Below are positions 42,988 through 54,230 of a stretch of 64,000 nucleotides of DNA, piece by piece. Below the pieces are notes generated by a model. The model saw only the letters and a list, made by a program, of their open reading frames with translations. It was not told the origin of the DNA and ran no database searches. The DNA is from Linderina pennispora (taxonomy: Eukaryota > Kickxellomycota > Kickxellomycetes > Kickxellales > Kickxellaceae). The position numbers and the translations under genes were made by a program. The stretch's first letter is position 1. Every line of letters starts with the position of its first letter. Location of the stretch: the NCBI RefSeq assembly GCF_002104995.1, contig NW_024468251.1:1364001-1428000 (forward strand), read 5' to 3'.

Positions 42988-43773
42988 TTGGAATTCGCAA
43001 TAATACTACTAAAAGCGCAAAAAAAAAGCTGCATTACAAAAAGCTGGAGTGGAACATAGCATGTAGGCTGAAAACCGGCTGAGGTCTTCGTGGTGGATTT
43101 TGTGATTTACAATTAGGGCACAAGCATGAAACTCTGCGGTCCACAACTCGGGGAACAAACTGCTGTGGTATGGTCCCTCTTGGCCGCCAAGAGTTTCGTA
43201 GCATGGCGGCATCTGTACTGTCAGCAGCTCCGCTGCAAAACCTTTTTTTTTTTGGTTTGCACCACTTTTGGAGGAAACATTCCTGCCCAGCCTCTCCAAC
43301 GCAGCAACGTACAAGGGAAAATTCCTAGGTTCCCAACACACCCCTATATGCCTCTTTACTGCACCAAATGCCAACTGCCTTCCATCTACGCAAATTGCAT
43401 ATCCGCCATGAACGTTCTCAATGGCCATGGTAGTCTTGCTGAGAATGCGTGGCTGTATCAGCTGAAGTGTTTTGCTCATTCAAAGAAGACCCAGCAGCAT
43501 ACAGTTTTTTTTTTTGGTCAGCCGCAAATTTCTCGGTCAAAACTGGATATTGTTGGACAACTGGGGGTTCTGGCCACTACTACAAGTACAGCCGACTCTC
43601 TCCCCGTTGTCCCCGTTGCGTCGCACCTCGCATCGATTCCTTAGCTGACACTCTTCCCCAATGCATTTGAAAGCACATTGGTGTTGGCAAAATACTAACA
43701 CGAGACATCTATAGTCGTGCGCTCTCCTCTCTAGCTCCCTTTTTTTTACAGCTAACCGTTTTTTTATATACTC
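42988..43773. other. Intergenic, 786 bp, MFS 2 promoter; overlapping long frames on both strands
   Basis: Two frames longer than 150 codons overlap antisense (minus 43009-43479; plus 43126-43644). Neither has a family signal, and the plus one is broken up by poly-T stretches. The last 40 bp are T-rich leader. I treat both as accidental. Confidence 0.35.
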
Positions 43774-45204
43774 ATGATGCAGGGCCTGCTGGATAGGGCG
43801 CCATTTCTGGGCAAAATACGGCACTCGCCGCACACAATCTGGGCCATGGCGAGCATATTTCTATTCATCGACACATTTATCTACTCGCTGACTGTCGCCA
43901 ACCTTCCGGATATCCTGCAGGACACAATGCATGTCTCCGAATCATCAAATGGTGTGGTGACTGCCATGTTCGGCATAGGTGCTATATTTGGTGGCTCCAT
44001 CGCCGGCATGCTCAGCGACAGGCTGCATTTCCGCTGGAATCTGCAGCTCGCTGCAGCACTAACATACACTACAGCAGGTGTCGTATTCTACATTTCAAAG
44101 CACTACTACCAGCTGCTCCTTTTCCGCTTTATCAACGGTATTGCATCCGGTATGGCCTGCACCATGCTCTACTCGGCCGTCGGCGACGTGTATCCTGCAA
44201 ACCTGCTAGGGTTCAAGGTGGCAATCGTGTATTTTGCAAACAACATTGCCTACACTATTGGACCAGTGGTGGGGGAGCGGCTGTTTGATGCGGATGGGAT
44301 CCACGGGACATCGTCGATTGTCATTGCTTTCGGGATATTCGAGGTGGTCGCCCTGAACCTGTTTATCAAGGACTCACTGGTCTTGCGCAAGGAGCTGAAC
44401 CTGGCTGAGCCACCAGTTGGCGGGCTGCTGGACACCAGCTCCAATAACCCCTCGTCTCGAAAGGACTACCCAACCAGCGACGAAATCGATGGTGGCTTTT
44501 GTCCGAGCCCCGCTGGCTACTCGGAGGCCAACTCAACGACAAAGGCAATGCGGCACGCAGGTCAGGTGGCAGGAAGCGAGCAGGCGGGAATCCCACTCTG
44601 GAAGCTCGTGTTGCGCTTGCCTGTGTTTGTGGCGATAGTAGCGATTGTTGCGTCAATCGGCGTGCAATGCACACTCGAGGGACTGGTTCCTTTGCACCTG
44701 GACGACAAGTTTGGAAAATCAGACAGCAGCATGGCTTTTGTGATCTTTGGCTTGGCGCTGACTATTTTCGTCCCCTGCGTCGGGTCCCTTTCAGATTGGC
44801 TCATCGAAAAGTGGGGTGAGTCGATGCGGTACTACACCATGCTCTTTGGATCCATCGCCTCCATATTCACGATGCTGATCATGGCTCTTGCAAACACATA
44901 CGCGGTCATGATGGTTGGATACGTGCTCTTTGCGTTCACCAACCTGTGCATGGTTATTCCAAGCCAAAGTGCTTTTGGCGATTTTGTCAACTACACAAAG
45001 GTGGACTCTATGGCCCAGAGCTACGCGCTATCGACTGTGGCATGGGCTATTGGTGCTATTGCATTGCCGCCGATCGGCACTGCACTGTATTCAGACTACG
45101 GATTTACTAAGCCACTTATCGGCATCAGCACAGCAATATGTTTGTTTTGTGCTGGTGCATGTGCGATATACCCGATTCGTGAGCGTATGAGGGGGATAAA
45201 ATAA
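43774..45204 (+). CDS. MFS transporter 2
   Basis: 476 residues, intact, MMQGLLDRAPFLGK. TM1 is IWAMASIFLFIDTFIYSLTV. The motif A-like loop is GMLSDRLHFRWNLQL, followed by RFINGIASGMACTMLYSAVGDVYPANLLGF. A central cytosolic loop (~residues 215-275, Ser/Asn-rich) separates the 6+6 helices, then SAFGDFVNYTKVDSMAQSYALST. The lack of a full DRxGRR motif and the GDVYPANLLGF signature are shared with its neighbours, so the three are recent paralogues. Probable proton-coupled exporter; substrate not predictable. Confidence 0.85.
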   Translation: MMQGLLDRAPFLGKIRHSPHTIWAMASIFLFIDTFIYSLTVANLPDILQDTMHVSESSNGVVTAMFGIGAIFGGSIAGMLSDRLHFRWNLQLAAALTYTTAGVVFYISKHYYQLLLFRFINGIASGMACTMLYSAVGDVYPANLLGFKVAIVYFANNIAYTIGPVVGERLFDADGIHGTSSIVIAFGIFEVVALNLFIKDSLVLRKELNLAEPPVGGLLDTSSNNPSSRKDYPTSDEIDGGFCPSPAGYSEANSTTKAMRHAGQVAGSEQAGIPLWKLVLRLPVFVAIVAIVASIGVQCTLEGLVPLHLDDKFGKSDSSMAFVIFGLALTIFVPCVGSLSDWLIEKWGESMRYYTMLFGSIASIFTMLIMALANTYAVMMVGYVLFAFTNLCMVIPSQSAFGDFVNYTKVDSMAQSYALSTVAWAIGAIALPPIGTALYSDYGFTKPLIGISTAICLFCAGACAIYPIRERMRGIK

Positions 45205-46298
45205 TAAAACATGGTTATCAGATGTCTGTATTTTAAACAGTGGTCCTACTTGCCTTTTGGAAGGTCCTACCATGCATGGCACAGGCTCCTGGATGGAATA
45301 CATTAACTATGCATTGTTTTCTACTTTCCTCTAATGCAGCATGCATATTTGGAAAACTCGAGCCATATCTACCAACAAAAAGTCGCCGAGATTTATGAAT
45401 CCATCAGAATATCATTAATAACGCATGGAACTCTAAAAACAAGGCATGGCAGACATGATCCGACGCTTGCAAAGCGCAATGCTAATAATTTGTCTCACTA
45501 TCAAAAACTGGCTGCACTGCCTCCTCTGGTTCATGCATGGCCAGCTACACCACCTTTTTATATACAGATTTGCACGGCTAATATTGGTCTTTAATAAAAG
45601 AGAGGCAACCACCGCCAACATCCTTGCAAGCACGGCAATATATGCACAATATGTACATACATCGTTGGTGTAGATTTTCCGTCATTGACTACTCCCCACC
45701 CATTCTCTCTTGCACTTTGTTAGCGAGTACATCATGTGTCTTAATCTGTCGATATGTTTATTTTGCCCGAATGCCATACATTTTTGAAAGTGGCACTCCG
45801 GTCGCTTTTTATGGACACTGCAGCAACGGAAGGCGCCATTGAGATGTGGGAGGGCATATACGCTGGTGGAAAATGAAAGGAGGTAATGACCGAGCCCAAT
45901 TTCAAATGAGTCCAACACTGGAAATAGTGTATTTCAGTGGGAGTATATTTTTAGTTGTTACTAGCTTTCCCTTCATGACTCCCCCAGCCCATGACACTAT
46001 TTCCCAGACGTGGTTTCGAGAAAGGGGGTAGAGCTGGCATCAGTTTTCCTGCCAAAACCAACCTTTTCCGATAATGATGTATGCCTATGGTCAGGAGGCT
46101 GTGCCGCATTGTCTATTGTTGCTTTGAGCTAGGCGAACTGTACTAAATGTTTTTATTTTTTGTATACGGCATTTAACTGCCTTGGGGAAGTTTCGCAGGT
46201 GGGCTGAAGAATAGTAGATTGCATTCTTTGTTGGAACTCCTTTTTTCTTTCCATCTGTTCCATCGCAAAATAGCTTCTTTCATATTATCCACATTCTA
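45205..46298. other. Gene-poor interval between MFS 2 and MFS 3, 1.1 kb
   Basis: AT-richer than the genes. Only short unconvincing frames are seen. The 3' end is a pyrimidine-rich leader before 46299. Confidence 0.45.
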
Positions 46299-47723
46299 AT
46301 GCAGATACCACCCCTCCTGGAGCGCATACGAAGTAAGCCGGTCACGATATGGGCAACATCATCGATAATAGCGCTGATTAACCGGTTCGTCTACAGCCTG
46401 ACGATAGCATGCTTGCCGGATTTGCTACAGTCCAAACTCCATGTGCCGCGTGCCGATAACGGAATGATCACGGCAGTGTTTGGTGTTGGTGGTCTTATTG
46501 CAGCCCTATCTGTCGGGTATATCAGTGACAAGATACAGAACCGGCTCTACCCGCAGCTGTTTGCAGCGTTCCTGTACATAGTGGCTGGAGCGATATTCTA
46601 TTCCACTACGCGCTTCTACCAAGTGATTTTGTTTCGATTCGTGCTGGGCATGGCATCGAGTATTGCAGATACAATTCTGTTCACGGTAGTCGCCGATGTG
46701 TACCCGGCCAACCTCCTGGGACTAAAGATGGCGGTGCTGTTTGTGTTTGACAATGTCGGCAATATGCTGGGTCCAGTGGTGGGCGGCGAGGCGTACCAAG
46801 CAATGGGAGTCGACGGTATTGCGGTAATTGTCATGTGTTTGGGCATGGCAGAGTTCGTAATGATATCTGTGTTTGTTAGGAACTCGTTAGAAATCCGTCA
46901 CCTCGTCAACCCAGCCGAAGATACCACTATGCCTACCATGTATGTAGACAGCTCGACGTCCTCGGTCGCTGACGGGAAGCCGCTAGAAATGGAGGCCAAT
47001 GACGTCGAGGGCAGTCAGGAGACAAGTGCTGTGGCGTCTACACTCAATGGCCAGAATGACAAGGGAAACGCGGATACCCCCGAAACAGGCGACCTGACTA
47101 TGTGGAAGCTGGTGCGAAAAACACCCGTCATTGGGCCCACTATCGCCATATTCGTGGCCACGGGTCTGCAGAGTGTCATTGAGACCGTGTTCCCACTGCG
47201 CCTAAACGACAAGTTTGGGTATTCGCCCGAGAAAATTGGTGTCGCCTTTCTGATAGTCGACGGCATTCTCATCCTGGCCATGCCGCTTGTAGGCTTCCTA
47301 AACGACCACGTTATTGCAAGACGCGGCGAACGCATGCGCTACTACACCATCGCTATGGGGGCAATGTGCGTGTTGGTTTCGCTAATTGTCATTGCAGTTG
47401 CGCCGACATACGCCGTTCTGATTACCGGGTATTCCCTGTTTGCTATAACAGCCATGGTGGTCATTGTGCCGTCACAGAGCGCGTTTGGCGACTTTATTAA
47501 TTCGACACAGTCGCCAGCAATGGCGCAGTGCTACTCTCTGGCAGCGGTAGCAGAAGGAGTGGCCAATATCTCGCTGCCGCCGATATCAACAGCACTATAT
47601 TCAGCATGTGGGTTTTTGACAATGCTGATATCGATGGGAACGACGCTGTGCGTTGTATGTGCTGCAGCTGTGCTGGCATTCCCTGTGAGGCACTACTGGA
47701 TGAGAGCGCGGAGCCAGATCTAG
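46299..47723 (+). CDS. MFS transporter 3
   Basis: 474 residues, intact, MQIPPLLERIRSKPVTIWAT. Same architecture as MFS 2: GYISDKIQNRLYPQL loop, RFVLGMASSIADTILFTVVADVYPANLLGLKMA, a hydrophilic central loop (~residues 205-260, Thr/Ser/Glu-rich) and SAFGDFINSTQSPAMAQCYSL. Each paralogue keeps the short N-terminus and two six-helix bundles. A local tandem expansion is the simplest explanation. NSRP1 starts 93 bp downstream. Confidence 0.85.
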   Translation: MQIPPLLERIRSKPVTIWATSSIIALINRFVYSLTIACLPDLLQSKLHVPRADNGMITAVFGVGGLIAALSVGYISDKIQNRLYPQLFAAFLYIVAGAIFYSTTRFYQVILFRFVLGMASSIADTILFTVVADVYPANLLGLKMAVLFVFDNVGNMLGPVVGGEAYQAMGVDGIAVIVMCLGMAEFVMISVFVRNSLEIRHLVNPAEDTTMPTMYVDSSTSSVADGKPLEMEANDVEGSQETSAVASTLNGQNDKGNADTPETGDLTMWKLVRKTPVIGPTIAIFVATGLQSVIETVFPLRLNDKFGYSPEKIGVAFLIVDGILILAMPLVGFLNDHVIARRGERMRYYTIAMGAMCVLVSLIVIAVAPTYAVLITGYSLFAITAMVVIVPSQSAFGDFINSTQSPAMAQCYSLAAVAEGVANISLPPISTALYSACGFLTMLISMGTTLCVVCAAAVLAFPVRHYWMRARSQI

Positions 47724-47816
47724 AACACATAGTTTGTGGTAGTGACTATATATATATTTTTTATTCCCATCGGCTCTGCAGAGAACATCATGTGTCCATA
47801 ATCTGGTCATAGAGAC

Positions 47817-48863
47817 ATGTCCGATATGACAAAAACTGAGGACTACCAGTGCGAGCCAAATAGTCCTGGTAAATATTCCCCTTTCTTTATGATGAAAAAG
47901 ATAACACCACGAAAGTTTGGGTTGAACGTAAAGAAGGCGCCAAGTACATCTAAACCAGGCAGCAGTGCTCTTGGTTCGGTGTTTGGCGACACTGCCATGC
48001 CAACGATCGACCCAGGCCCGTCCAAAAATCCACAGCAGCATATCGCACTCCCGACCAAACCCCGCTCCACTGAAAAGCCCGCTGCTGATTCACAGCCAGC
48101 AGACTCCAGTGCCTATGCCTACGACGAGTTCTATGACAGTATCCAGAGTGCACGCGACCACATCAAAAAGAAAAAATCCAGCGACATGAGGCCGCGCTAC
48201 ATGGAAAAGCTCATCGAGACGGCGAAGCAGCGGCAAACACAGCAAGAGGTGGCAAAGGAGCGACTCCTTGCAAAGGAGCGGGAGCGCGAAGGAGATCAAT
48301 ACGGTGACAAGGAAGTGTTTGTCACCAGCGGGTATAAGGAGATCAAGGAAGAGCGGCAGCGCAAGGTCAAGGAGGAAGAGGAACAGGAACGGGCAGAGGA
48401 GAGCCGGAAGAAGAAGGGAATGAGCGGATTTTACCGAGGGTTTCTTGACCAGATTGAGCGCGATGACCTGAGCAAGGTTGCTGAGAAGATGGACGGGCAA
48501 TCGAGCGAGGCAGCTGCTAGTGGCTGGCAGGCAGAGCCGGACATGGGTCGGAATGCTATGAGACCCAGGCCACTCGCATCCGGCGACCCGCCGCTGCCAC
48601 GCAGCCAACCGAGAAAGCCAAGCCGCGGCGCATCTGAGCGGAGTAGAGGCTACAACCGACCAAGCAACAGAGACACGTACAGCCAGATGGCTGAGCGACA
48701 GGAGATTGAGCGACAGGAAAAGCAAGCCACGAAAGATAAAGCTAGAGAGGACACTCTGCGCAAGTCTTTTGCAAGGCGCAACGATGAGTCGGCAGTGGAG
48801 GCGGCCAGGCAACGCTACATTGAACGTATGGCGGCACAGGGTAGAAGGGTAACCACGCGCTGA
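47817..48863 (+). CDS. NSRP1/CCDC55-like nuclear speckle splicing regulator
   Basis: 348 residues from MSDMTKTEDYQCEPN (a second Met, MMKKITPRKFGLNVKK, may be the real family-like start). Signature regions: KFGLNVKK, ALGSVFGDT, then the coiled-coil DUF2040 core (YAYDEFYDSIQSARDHIKKK, RPRYMEKLIETAKQRQ, EREREGDQYGDKEVFVTSGY) ending with KKGMSGFYRGFLDQIERDD. The tail is Arg/Ser-rich (SRGASERSRGYN). In animals NSRP1 binds SR proteins and affects alternative splicing. The long EK-rich coiled coil and conserved FVTSGYK motif make the assignment firm. Confidence 0.82.
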   Translation: MSDMTKTEDYQCEPNSPGKYSPFFMMKKITPRKFGLNVKKAPSTSKPGSSALGSVFGDTAMPTIDPGPSKNPQQHIALPTKPRSTEKPAADSQPADSSAYAYDEFYDSIQSARDHIKKKKSSDMRPRYMEKLIETAKQRQTQQEVAKERLLAKEREREGDQYGDKEVFVTSGYKEIKEERQRKVKEEEEQERAEESRKKKGMSGFYRGFLDQIERDDLSKVAEKMDGQSSEAAASGWQAEPDMGRNAMRPRPLASGDPPLPRSQPRKPSRGASERSRGYNRPSNRDTYSQMAERQEIERQEKQATKDKAREDTLRKSFARRNDESAVEAARQRYIERMAAQGRRVTTR

Positions 48864-49063
48864 CGCTGGCTAAACCGCCTTCACGTGATCGATTCAACCA
48901 ATAAGAGCTCGCCATTTTCTCTTTTGCTCAGCAGGCTATTGCCAGAGGTGACCCTCTGCTTTCTTTTCTCGCTTTTCATAGCTTTTGAATCGGATTGTAC
49001 TTTTCCAATTATTTACATACACGCGTCTCTTGTTTCAACCAAAACTGACAATCACTGGTTGAG

Positions 49064-51590
49064 ATGTACATGCAACAGGGCCAGACCCCGGGCCAGCAGC
49101 TTCCCCAGCATGCAAGACAAGGAATGGGTGCAACCTCGCAGGGCGATGCAGCAGGTAAAATAGAGAGCTGAATTGACATGCGGCTGCGAATGCAATCTAG
49201 TAGTGTGGGAGCATTGTTGATAACTTGGTTTGCTCACGCATTCTAACAGTATATAGTTGGCCATTACATTGCGGCGTCAATGAGCGGCGGCAATGGGCAC
49301 ATGGTAGGGCTGGGACCAGGCGACCTAGCAATGGGCAGCATGGCGCACAGCGGAGTACCGACAGGCGTAATGCCGTCAGCGGCGATGATGGGTGGTGGGG
49401 GCGGCCTGATGACCAGTAACGGGATGCTGGGCAGTATGGTGTACTCTGGCGCCGAGGCGGCGAACGCCATGCTGACGTCTCCCTCGGTGATGAGTGGCCC
49501 AGTGCAGATGGCGCCCACGCCGGTGATGCCGACAAGCCAGTACCACCAGCAGCAGATCGTGACGCACCAGCGGTCACGGGCGTCAGCGACTCCGCACCAC
49601 CATGCACGCACGGCGATGGCGCAACAGCGGCAGCAGGGCAACTTCTTGGGCGGCTACGATAACCATGGAGGCTCAGGAACGCCGCTTAGCTCCTATGCAG
49701 ATTTCGTGAGTGGACGTTCAACAACGCCACTCGGGCATCTGAATGGGACGGCATCGACCCCAGTCACGATTCGCCCACCAAGCTCGCGGGCCAAGAGCAC
49801 GTCAATTGGATCGGCGGAACGACCGGCGGACGCCGAGTTCAAATGGGGCTGTAAAGACTGTATGGAAGGAGCTGGATCTGGGCGGCATGGCACTAAGGGC
49901 TATCTCGGCACCGCTATTCCGGTACACGTTCCTGACAAAGCTTTACATAAACCACAACCAGCTGACACAGCTGCCAGTGGCACTGGCGGAGCTGCGCAAT
50001 CTGGAGGAGCTAGACGCATCAGGCAAACCTTATCAGTGCAGTTCCTCCAGAGCTAGGGCTGTGCTCGAATCTAAAAGAGCTGCTGCTGTTTGACAACCGA
50101 ATCACCGATCTGCCGCCTGAGCTGGGCACCCTGTACCAGCTCGAGTCATTGGGGTTGGAGGGAAACCCGCTTGCAGGAGCACCTGAAGGCGATCCTGCAG
50201 AAGGATGGCGCGCGTGCACTGATCGAGTACCTGCGCGATAATGGACTTGCGCTGCAGCCGTCGCCCGACCGGCAGTGGGTTTCACTAGACAAGGACGTGC
50301 GCACAGACAGCCCGGAGATTCTGACAGTGCTGAACTACAACGTGCTGTGCCCCAAGTACGCGACGCCGCAAAAGTACAGCTACTGCCCATCCTGGGCGCT
50401 GGCGTGGGAGTACCGGCGCGACATCATTATTTCTGAGCTGACGACGCTGCAGCCAGACATTGTGTGCCTGCAGGAAGTGGAGGCAGCGCAGTTTGACGAG
50501 TTCTTTAAGCCAAAGCTGCAGGAAGTGGGCTACGAAGGCGTGTTCTGGACCAAGTCGCGTGCACGTACGATGGACGAGCCAGAGCGCCGGCTGGTTGACG
50601 GGTGCGCGACGTTTTACAAGTCGTCGGTGTTCCGGCTGGAGGCACAGCACCTGCTCGAGTTCCAGCAGAGCGCGCTGCAGCGCAAAGACTTCAAGAAGGT
50701 AGACGACATGTTCAACCGGTTCATGACCAAGGACAACATTGTTGGGTTTGCAGTACTCAAGCACCGCAAGCTGGCAGGCGAGCCGATGATGCTCGTGGCG
50801 AACGCACATGTACACTGGGACCCTGAGTTCACCGACGTGAAGATGGTGCAGACGATGATGCTGACAGAGGAGCTGGCAATGCTAGCGCGTAAGCACGCAG
50901 GAGTTCCGGCAGCCACCGACGATGTCGGTGCTGGATCGGAAGCGCATAAGGTGCAGCTGCAGATGCAGCAGCAGCAGAAGCAGTTCCAGAAGGTGACGAC
51001 ACTGATCTGCGGTGACTTTAACTCGAAGCCAGACTCTGGGCTGTACGAGTTTTTGTCACGTGGGCGGCTGGACAAGGAGCATCCGGACATGGAGCGCATG
51101 GAGCCGTACGCGGACTACAAACGGCACGGTCCTGCGGCATCCGTTCGGACTGAAGTCAGCGTACGCCAGCATCAACGAGCTGCCGCTGACAAACTGCACA
51201 CCGACGTTCAGTGGCACAATCGATTACATCTGGTACACGACTGGCACCCTGATTCCGACGGGCCTGCTGGGCGAGCTGGACGAGGAGTGGGTGCGGCATG
51301 CAGTCGGGTTCCCGAACTCGCAGATTCCGTCTGACCACATACCGATTATGGCAGAGTTCAAATGGAAGCCCATGGGGAATGCCAGCGCGGTGCCACAGCA
51401 TCGGTCAGGCGTTCCAGTACCGGAAGTGAAAACGTTATATTTACCATGTGCGAAACCCTTCATAGCCCTTTTTTTTTCACCTTCTCTTTCTTTATCTATT
51501 TCATACATCCACAAGAATTACTTTGCTTGCGATGCGAGCTTGGCTGCTAGCCAGCATAGTTTGGCACGTTCGATAAACCACCCTGGCTAG
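49064..51590 (+). CDS. CCR4: CCR4-type deadenylase (EEP nuclease with LRR; several apparent indels)
   Basis: Exon 1 starts MYMQQGQTPGQQLPQ. A 102-nt intron (49155-49256) joins it to VGHYIAASMSGGNG. A long Gly/Met/Gln-rich low-complexity N-terminus follows, then the LRR region (FLTKLYINHNQLTQLPVALAELRNLEEL). The exonuclease-endonuclease-phosphatase domain has LTVLNYNVLCPKYATPQKY, IVCLQEVEAAQFDEFF, RRLVDGCATFYK, VANAHVHWDP, LICGDFNSKPDSGLYEFL and IPSDHIPIMAEF. Frame changes near 49850, 50015-50090, 50160 and 51140 break the assembly. The order LRR plus EEP is diagnostic of Ccr4, the catalytic subunit of Ccr4-Not mRNA deadenylation. The end at 51590 overshoots the usual C-terminus (about 51365), perhaps through another frameshift. 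Confidence 0.85.
49155..49256 (+). other. Intron in CCR4
   Basis: GTAAAA donor and TATATAG acceptor. An alternative acceptor at 49249 (TCTAACAG) would put exon 2 out of frame. Use of 49256 keeps the frame into MSGGNGHMV. Confidence 0.6.
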
Positions 51591-51953
51591 AATCCGGCTA
51601 TCTACAACTGGTCGGAAGAACTGGTCTAATGATGCTGGCCGTGCTCAAGGCCTGGATTGAGAGAGTGCTCGGCGCTGGCACTCCTGCATCGACTGGCCAT
51701 TGGTGGTAGATCAGCCGTACCAACAAAAGTACCAGGCAAACAGCGTTTGTCTTCGCCTGGAGGTGCGCTTCGCATCGCGGGCGTGGGACAGCCTAGTACA
51801 TTCTAAGCATTAGTATCCATAAAGATGCAGGGCCATGCGTAGGGGAGATAGGCTGAGCCCCATGCAAATGTCAACTGACCCGCAAAACGCATTTATTTGG
51901 TTAATAATGGGACAAGCCAGGGTGAAAATGTCTCAGAGAACGCAGTGGATGCT

Positions 51954-52373
51954 ATGGGCGAGATCCTGCGCATTGTGACAGGCAACGTCGGAATTCGTGC
52001 ACAGCAGCTGTCCGGGGAACTTGCTGGTGCAGTCGACGGATCGCAGACAGACAGACTTTCCGAAGCTACGCGGCTGTTGGAGCAAGCAAGCACACAACTG
52101 ATGGCTACGAAGCAGGGTGTCGATTCCTATGGGCACCACATTTCAGCGTGTGCTGAGCAAGCCAATGCAGCAAAAGATCAAGTATCCAAGACAGCGGACG
52201 AGCTCAAGCAGACGCTAAAGGCTATTCTGGCTGTGGATCCAGCCAGGGAGAAGCGCGAGCAGTTCCAGAAGGAGATGCAGTCAAGGAACAGACAGTTTGA
52301 GGAGAAGCTGAAGGCAGAGCATCAAGAGTTTGTGCAGAGGCACGCAAAGCGTCTGACGCGTATTCTGCAGTAG
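51954..52373 (+). CDS. Small coiled-coil protein, unidentified
   Basis: About 139 residues from MGEILRIVTGNVGIRAQQL. The frame is open upstream without ATG to ~51897. A better start, MQMSTDPQNAFIW at 51862, would need one indel near 51900. It is helical throughout, with heptads in LSEATRLLEQASTQLMATK and KTADELKQTLKAIL, and a charged tail FEEKLKAEHQEFVQRHAKRL. The size and coiled coil would fit small subunits of tethering or organelle-positioning complexes (BLOC/BORC-like) or kinetochore linkers, but nothing is diagnostic. Confidence 0.45.
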   Translation: MGEILRIVTGNVGIRAQQLSGELAGAVDGSQTDRLSEATRLLEQASTQLMATKQGVDSYGHHISACAEQANAAKDQVSKTADELKQTLKAILAVDPAREKREQFQKEMQSRNRQFEEKLKAEHQEFVQRHAKRLTRILQ

Positions 52374-52409
52374 AAAACTTTTTTTTAACGCAAACGTCAA
52401 AAGAACATT

Positions 52410-54230
52410 TTAGTAAGCCTTCTCGTGGATCTTCTGGGCACGGCCGCTGGGGTCGGCGCTGCAGCCCCAGTCAGTGCGCGGCACCCACCTGACGACAGAG
52501 GCCAGGCATGCCTTCTGGGGGAAGTGCTGCTCAAACATCTCGCGGTAGAGGTAGGCCTCCTTGGTCTCGGGGGTGTCCTCGGGGAAGCGATCCTTGGCGG
52601 CGGCCATGGACGCGTCAGAGACACGACGCTCGGCCCAGTCCTTGAGCGAGTCGATCCAGCCGTAGCCGACACCGTCCGAGAACTGCTCCTTCTGGCGCCA
52701 CAGCACGTCGTGCGGCAGGTACGGGCCCTGGGCGAGCTCCTCCTCAGTGAAGCCAGCATCAGGGTAGGTGACGTCGAAGGCACGGACGGATAATGGCCTT
52801 CTCCATCAGGTCCTTCGAGCAGCGCTTGTCGGAGGGCTGAATGTTCATGGCAACCTGCAGGAACTCCTTGTCAAGGAAGGGCACACGAGCCTCAAGGCCC
52901 CAGGCCATGGTAGACTTGTTGGCACGCAGACAGTCGCTGGTGTGCAGGTTCTGGACGCGCTTGACGGTCTCCTTGTGGAACTCGTCGTCGGACGGCGCGT
53001 AGTGGAAGTACAGGTACCCACCAAACACCTCATCGGAACCCTCGCCAGACAGCACCATCTTGACGCCAGTGGACTTGATCTTACGTGACATCAGATACAT
53101 GGGCGTGGACGCGCGGATGGTGGTGACATCGTATGTCTCCAGGTGGTAGATGACGTCGGCAACGGCATCCAGACCCTCCTGGATCGTGTACGTGAACTCG
53201 TGGTGGGCGGTGCGCAGGAACTTGGCCACCTTGCGGGCGGCGATCAGGTCCGGTGCGCCGGGCAAGGCCGATCGAGAACGAGTGCATACGGGGGAAGTAC
53301 CGCATACCGCGCGTATCGACGTCCTCGACATCGGACTGGGCCAGCGGCCGAGATGCGTCGCCGCCTCACGCACAGCAATGCTGGAGATCAGCGACGAGTC
53401 GAGACCTCCAGAGAGGAGAACACCGTAGGGAACCTCCGCCATCAGGCGCTTGCGCACAGCCCGCCGTCAGCGACTCACGCAGCTCGCGGTAGTTGATCGG
53501 GTTGACGGCGATGCGCTCGGGGTTCCACCAGTCAGGCTGGAAGTAGCGGTGGAACTGGCCGTCGTTCGGAGTCGAAGTAGCAGCCCGGCGGGAATTCGTC
53601 GATCTGGTCGCACTCCTCGTTCAGCGACTTGAGCTCTGGACGCAATGAAGATCGTCTCGGGGTGCGCCGAAACACGGCCAATGTAGAGCGTGGTGATGCC
53701 GATCGGGTCGCGGGCGGCGACCAGGCGCGCGGGTGTGGTGCGCCGGTCGAACAGCGCCCACGAAAACATACCGTCCAGCTTGGCGCACACGTCGGTGCCA
53801 ATCTCGTTGTACTATATGTGTAACAAATCAGTTTCCAAATCGGGACCATTTCTTGGGCTATTCCTTCCCCAATTCTATAGAGGGATTGCACAGAAAAAAT
53901 TTTCTCGCTTACCATGTGAAGGATGACCTCGCAGTCAGAGTGGGTCTTGAACTTGGCCGGCGACTTGAGCTCAGCCTCCAGCTGCTTGTGGTTGTAGATC
54001 TCGCCGTTGACCGTCAGCACGATGGACTCGTCCTCGTTGGTCAGGGGCTGCGCGCCCGAATCAACACCAACGATAGCTAACCGCTCGTGGCAGATGATGT
54101 TCTTGCCAGCCACAATGCAGCCCGACCAATCCGGACCGCGGTGACGGAGCTTCTTGGACAGATCCAGCGCGCGCTGGCGGAATGCCTCAACATCGCCCTG
54201 GTACTGGTAAACACCAAAGATTCCACACAT
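52410..54230 (-). CDS. ASN1: Asparagine synthetase (glutamine-hydrolysing; about five apparent indels)
   Basis: Minus strand, [15 protein letters not shown] with the N-terminal nucleophile Cys2. The glutaminase domain has [34 protein letters not shown] and [11 protein letters not shown] 101-nt intron (53912-53812) follows at [13 protein letters not shown]. The synthetase domain has [18 protein letters not shown] (ATP-pyrophosphatase loop), [18 protein letters not shown] and [18 protein letters not shown]. The C-terminus is [13 protein letters not shown]...KIHEKAY. Frame breaks lie near 53640, 53550, 53461, 53270-53370 and 52783, all in conserved regions. Several are single extra bases, so sequence error is likely. 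Reaction: aspartate + glutamine + ATP to asparagine. Confidence 0.92.
53812..53912 (-). other. Intron in ASN1
   Basis: On the minus strand GTAAGC...ATATAG, 101 nt. Splicing gives [19 protein letters not shown], matching the conserved family sequence. Confidence 0.85.

Noticed and set aside
43009-43644. Overlapping antisense frames of 156 and 172 codons
   Set aside because: Neither has a recognisable domain or promoter, and both run through poly-T/poly-A stretches.
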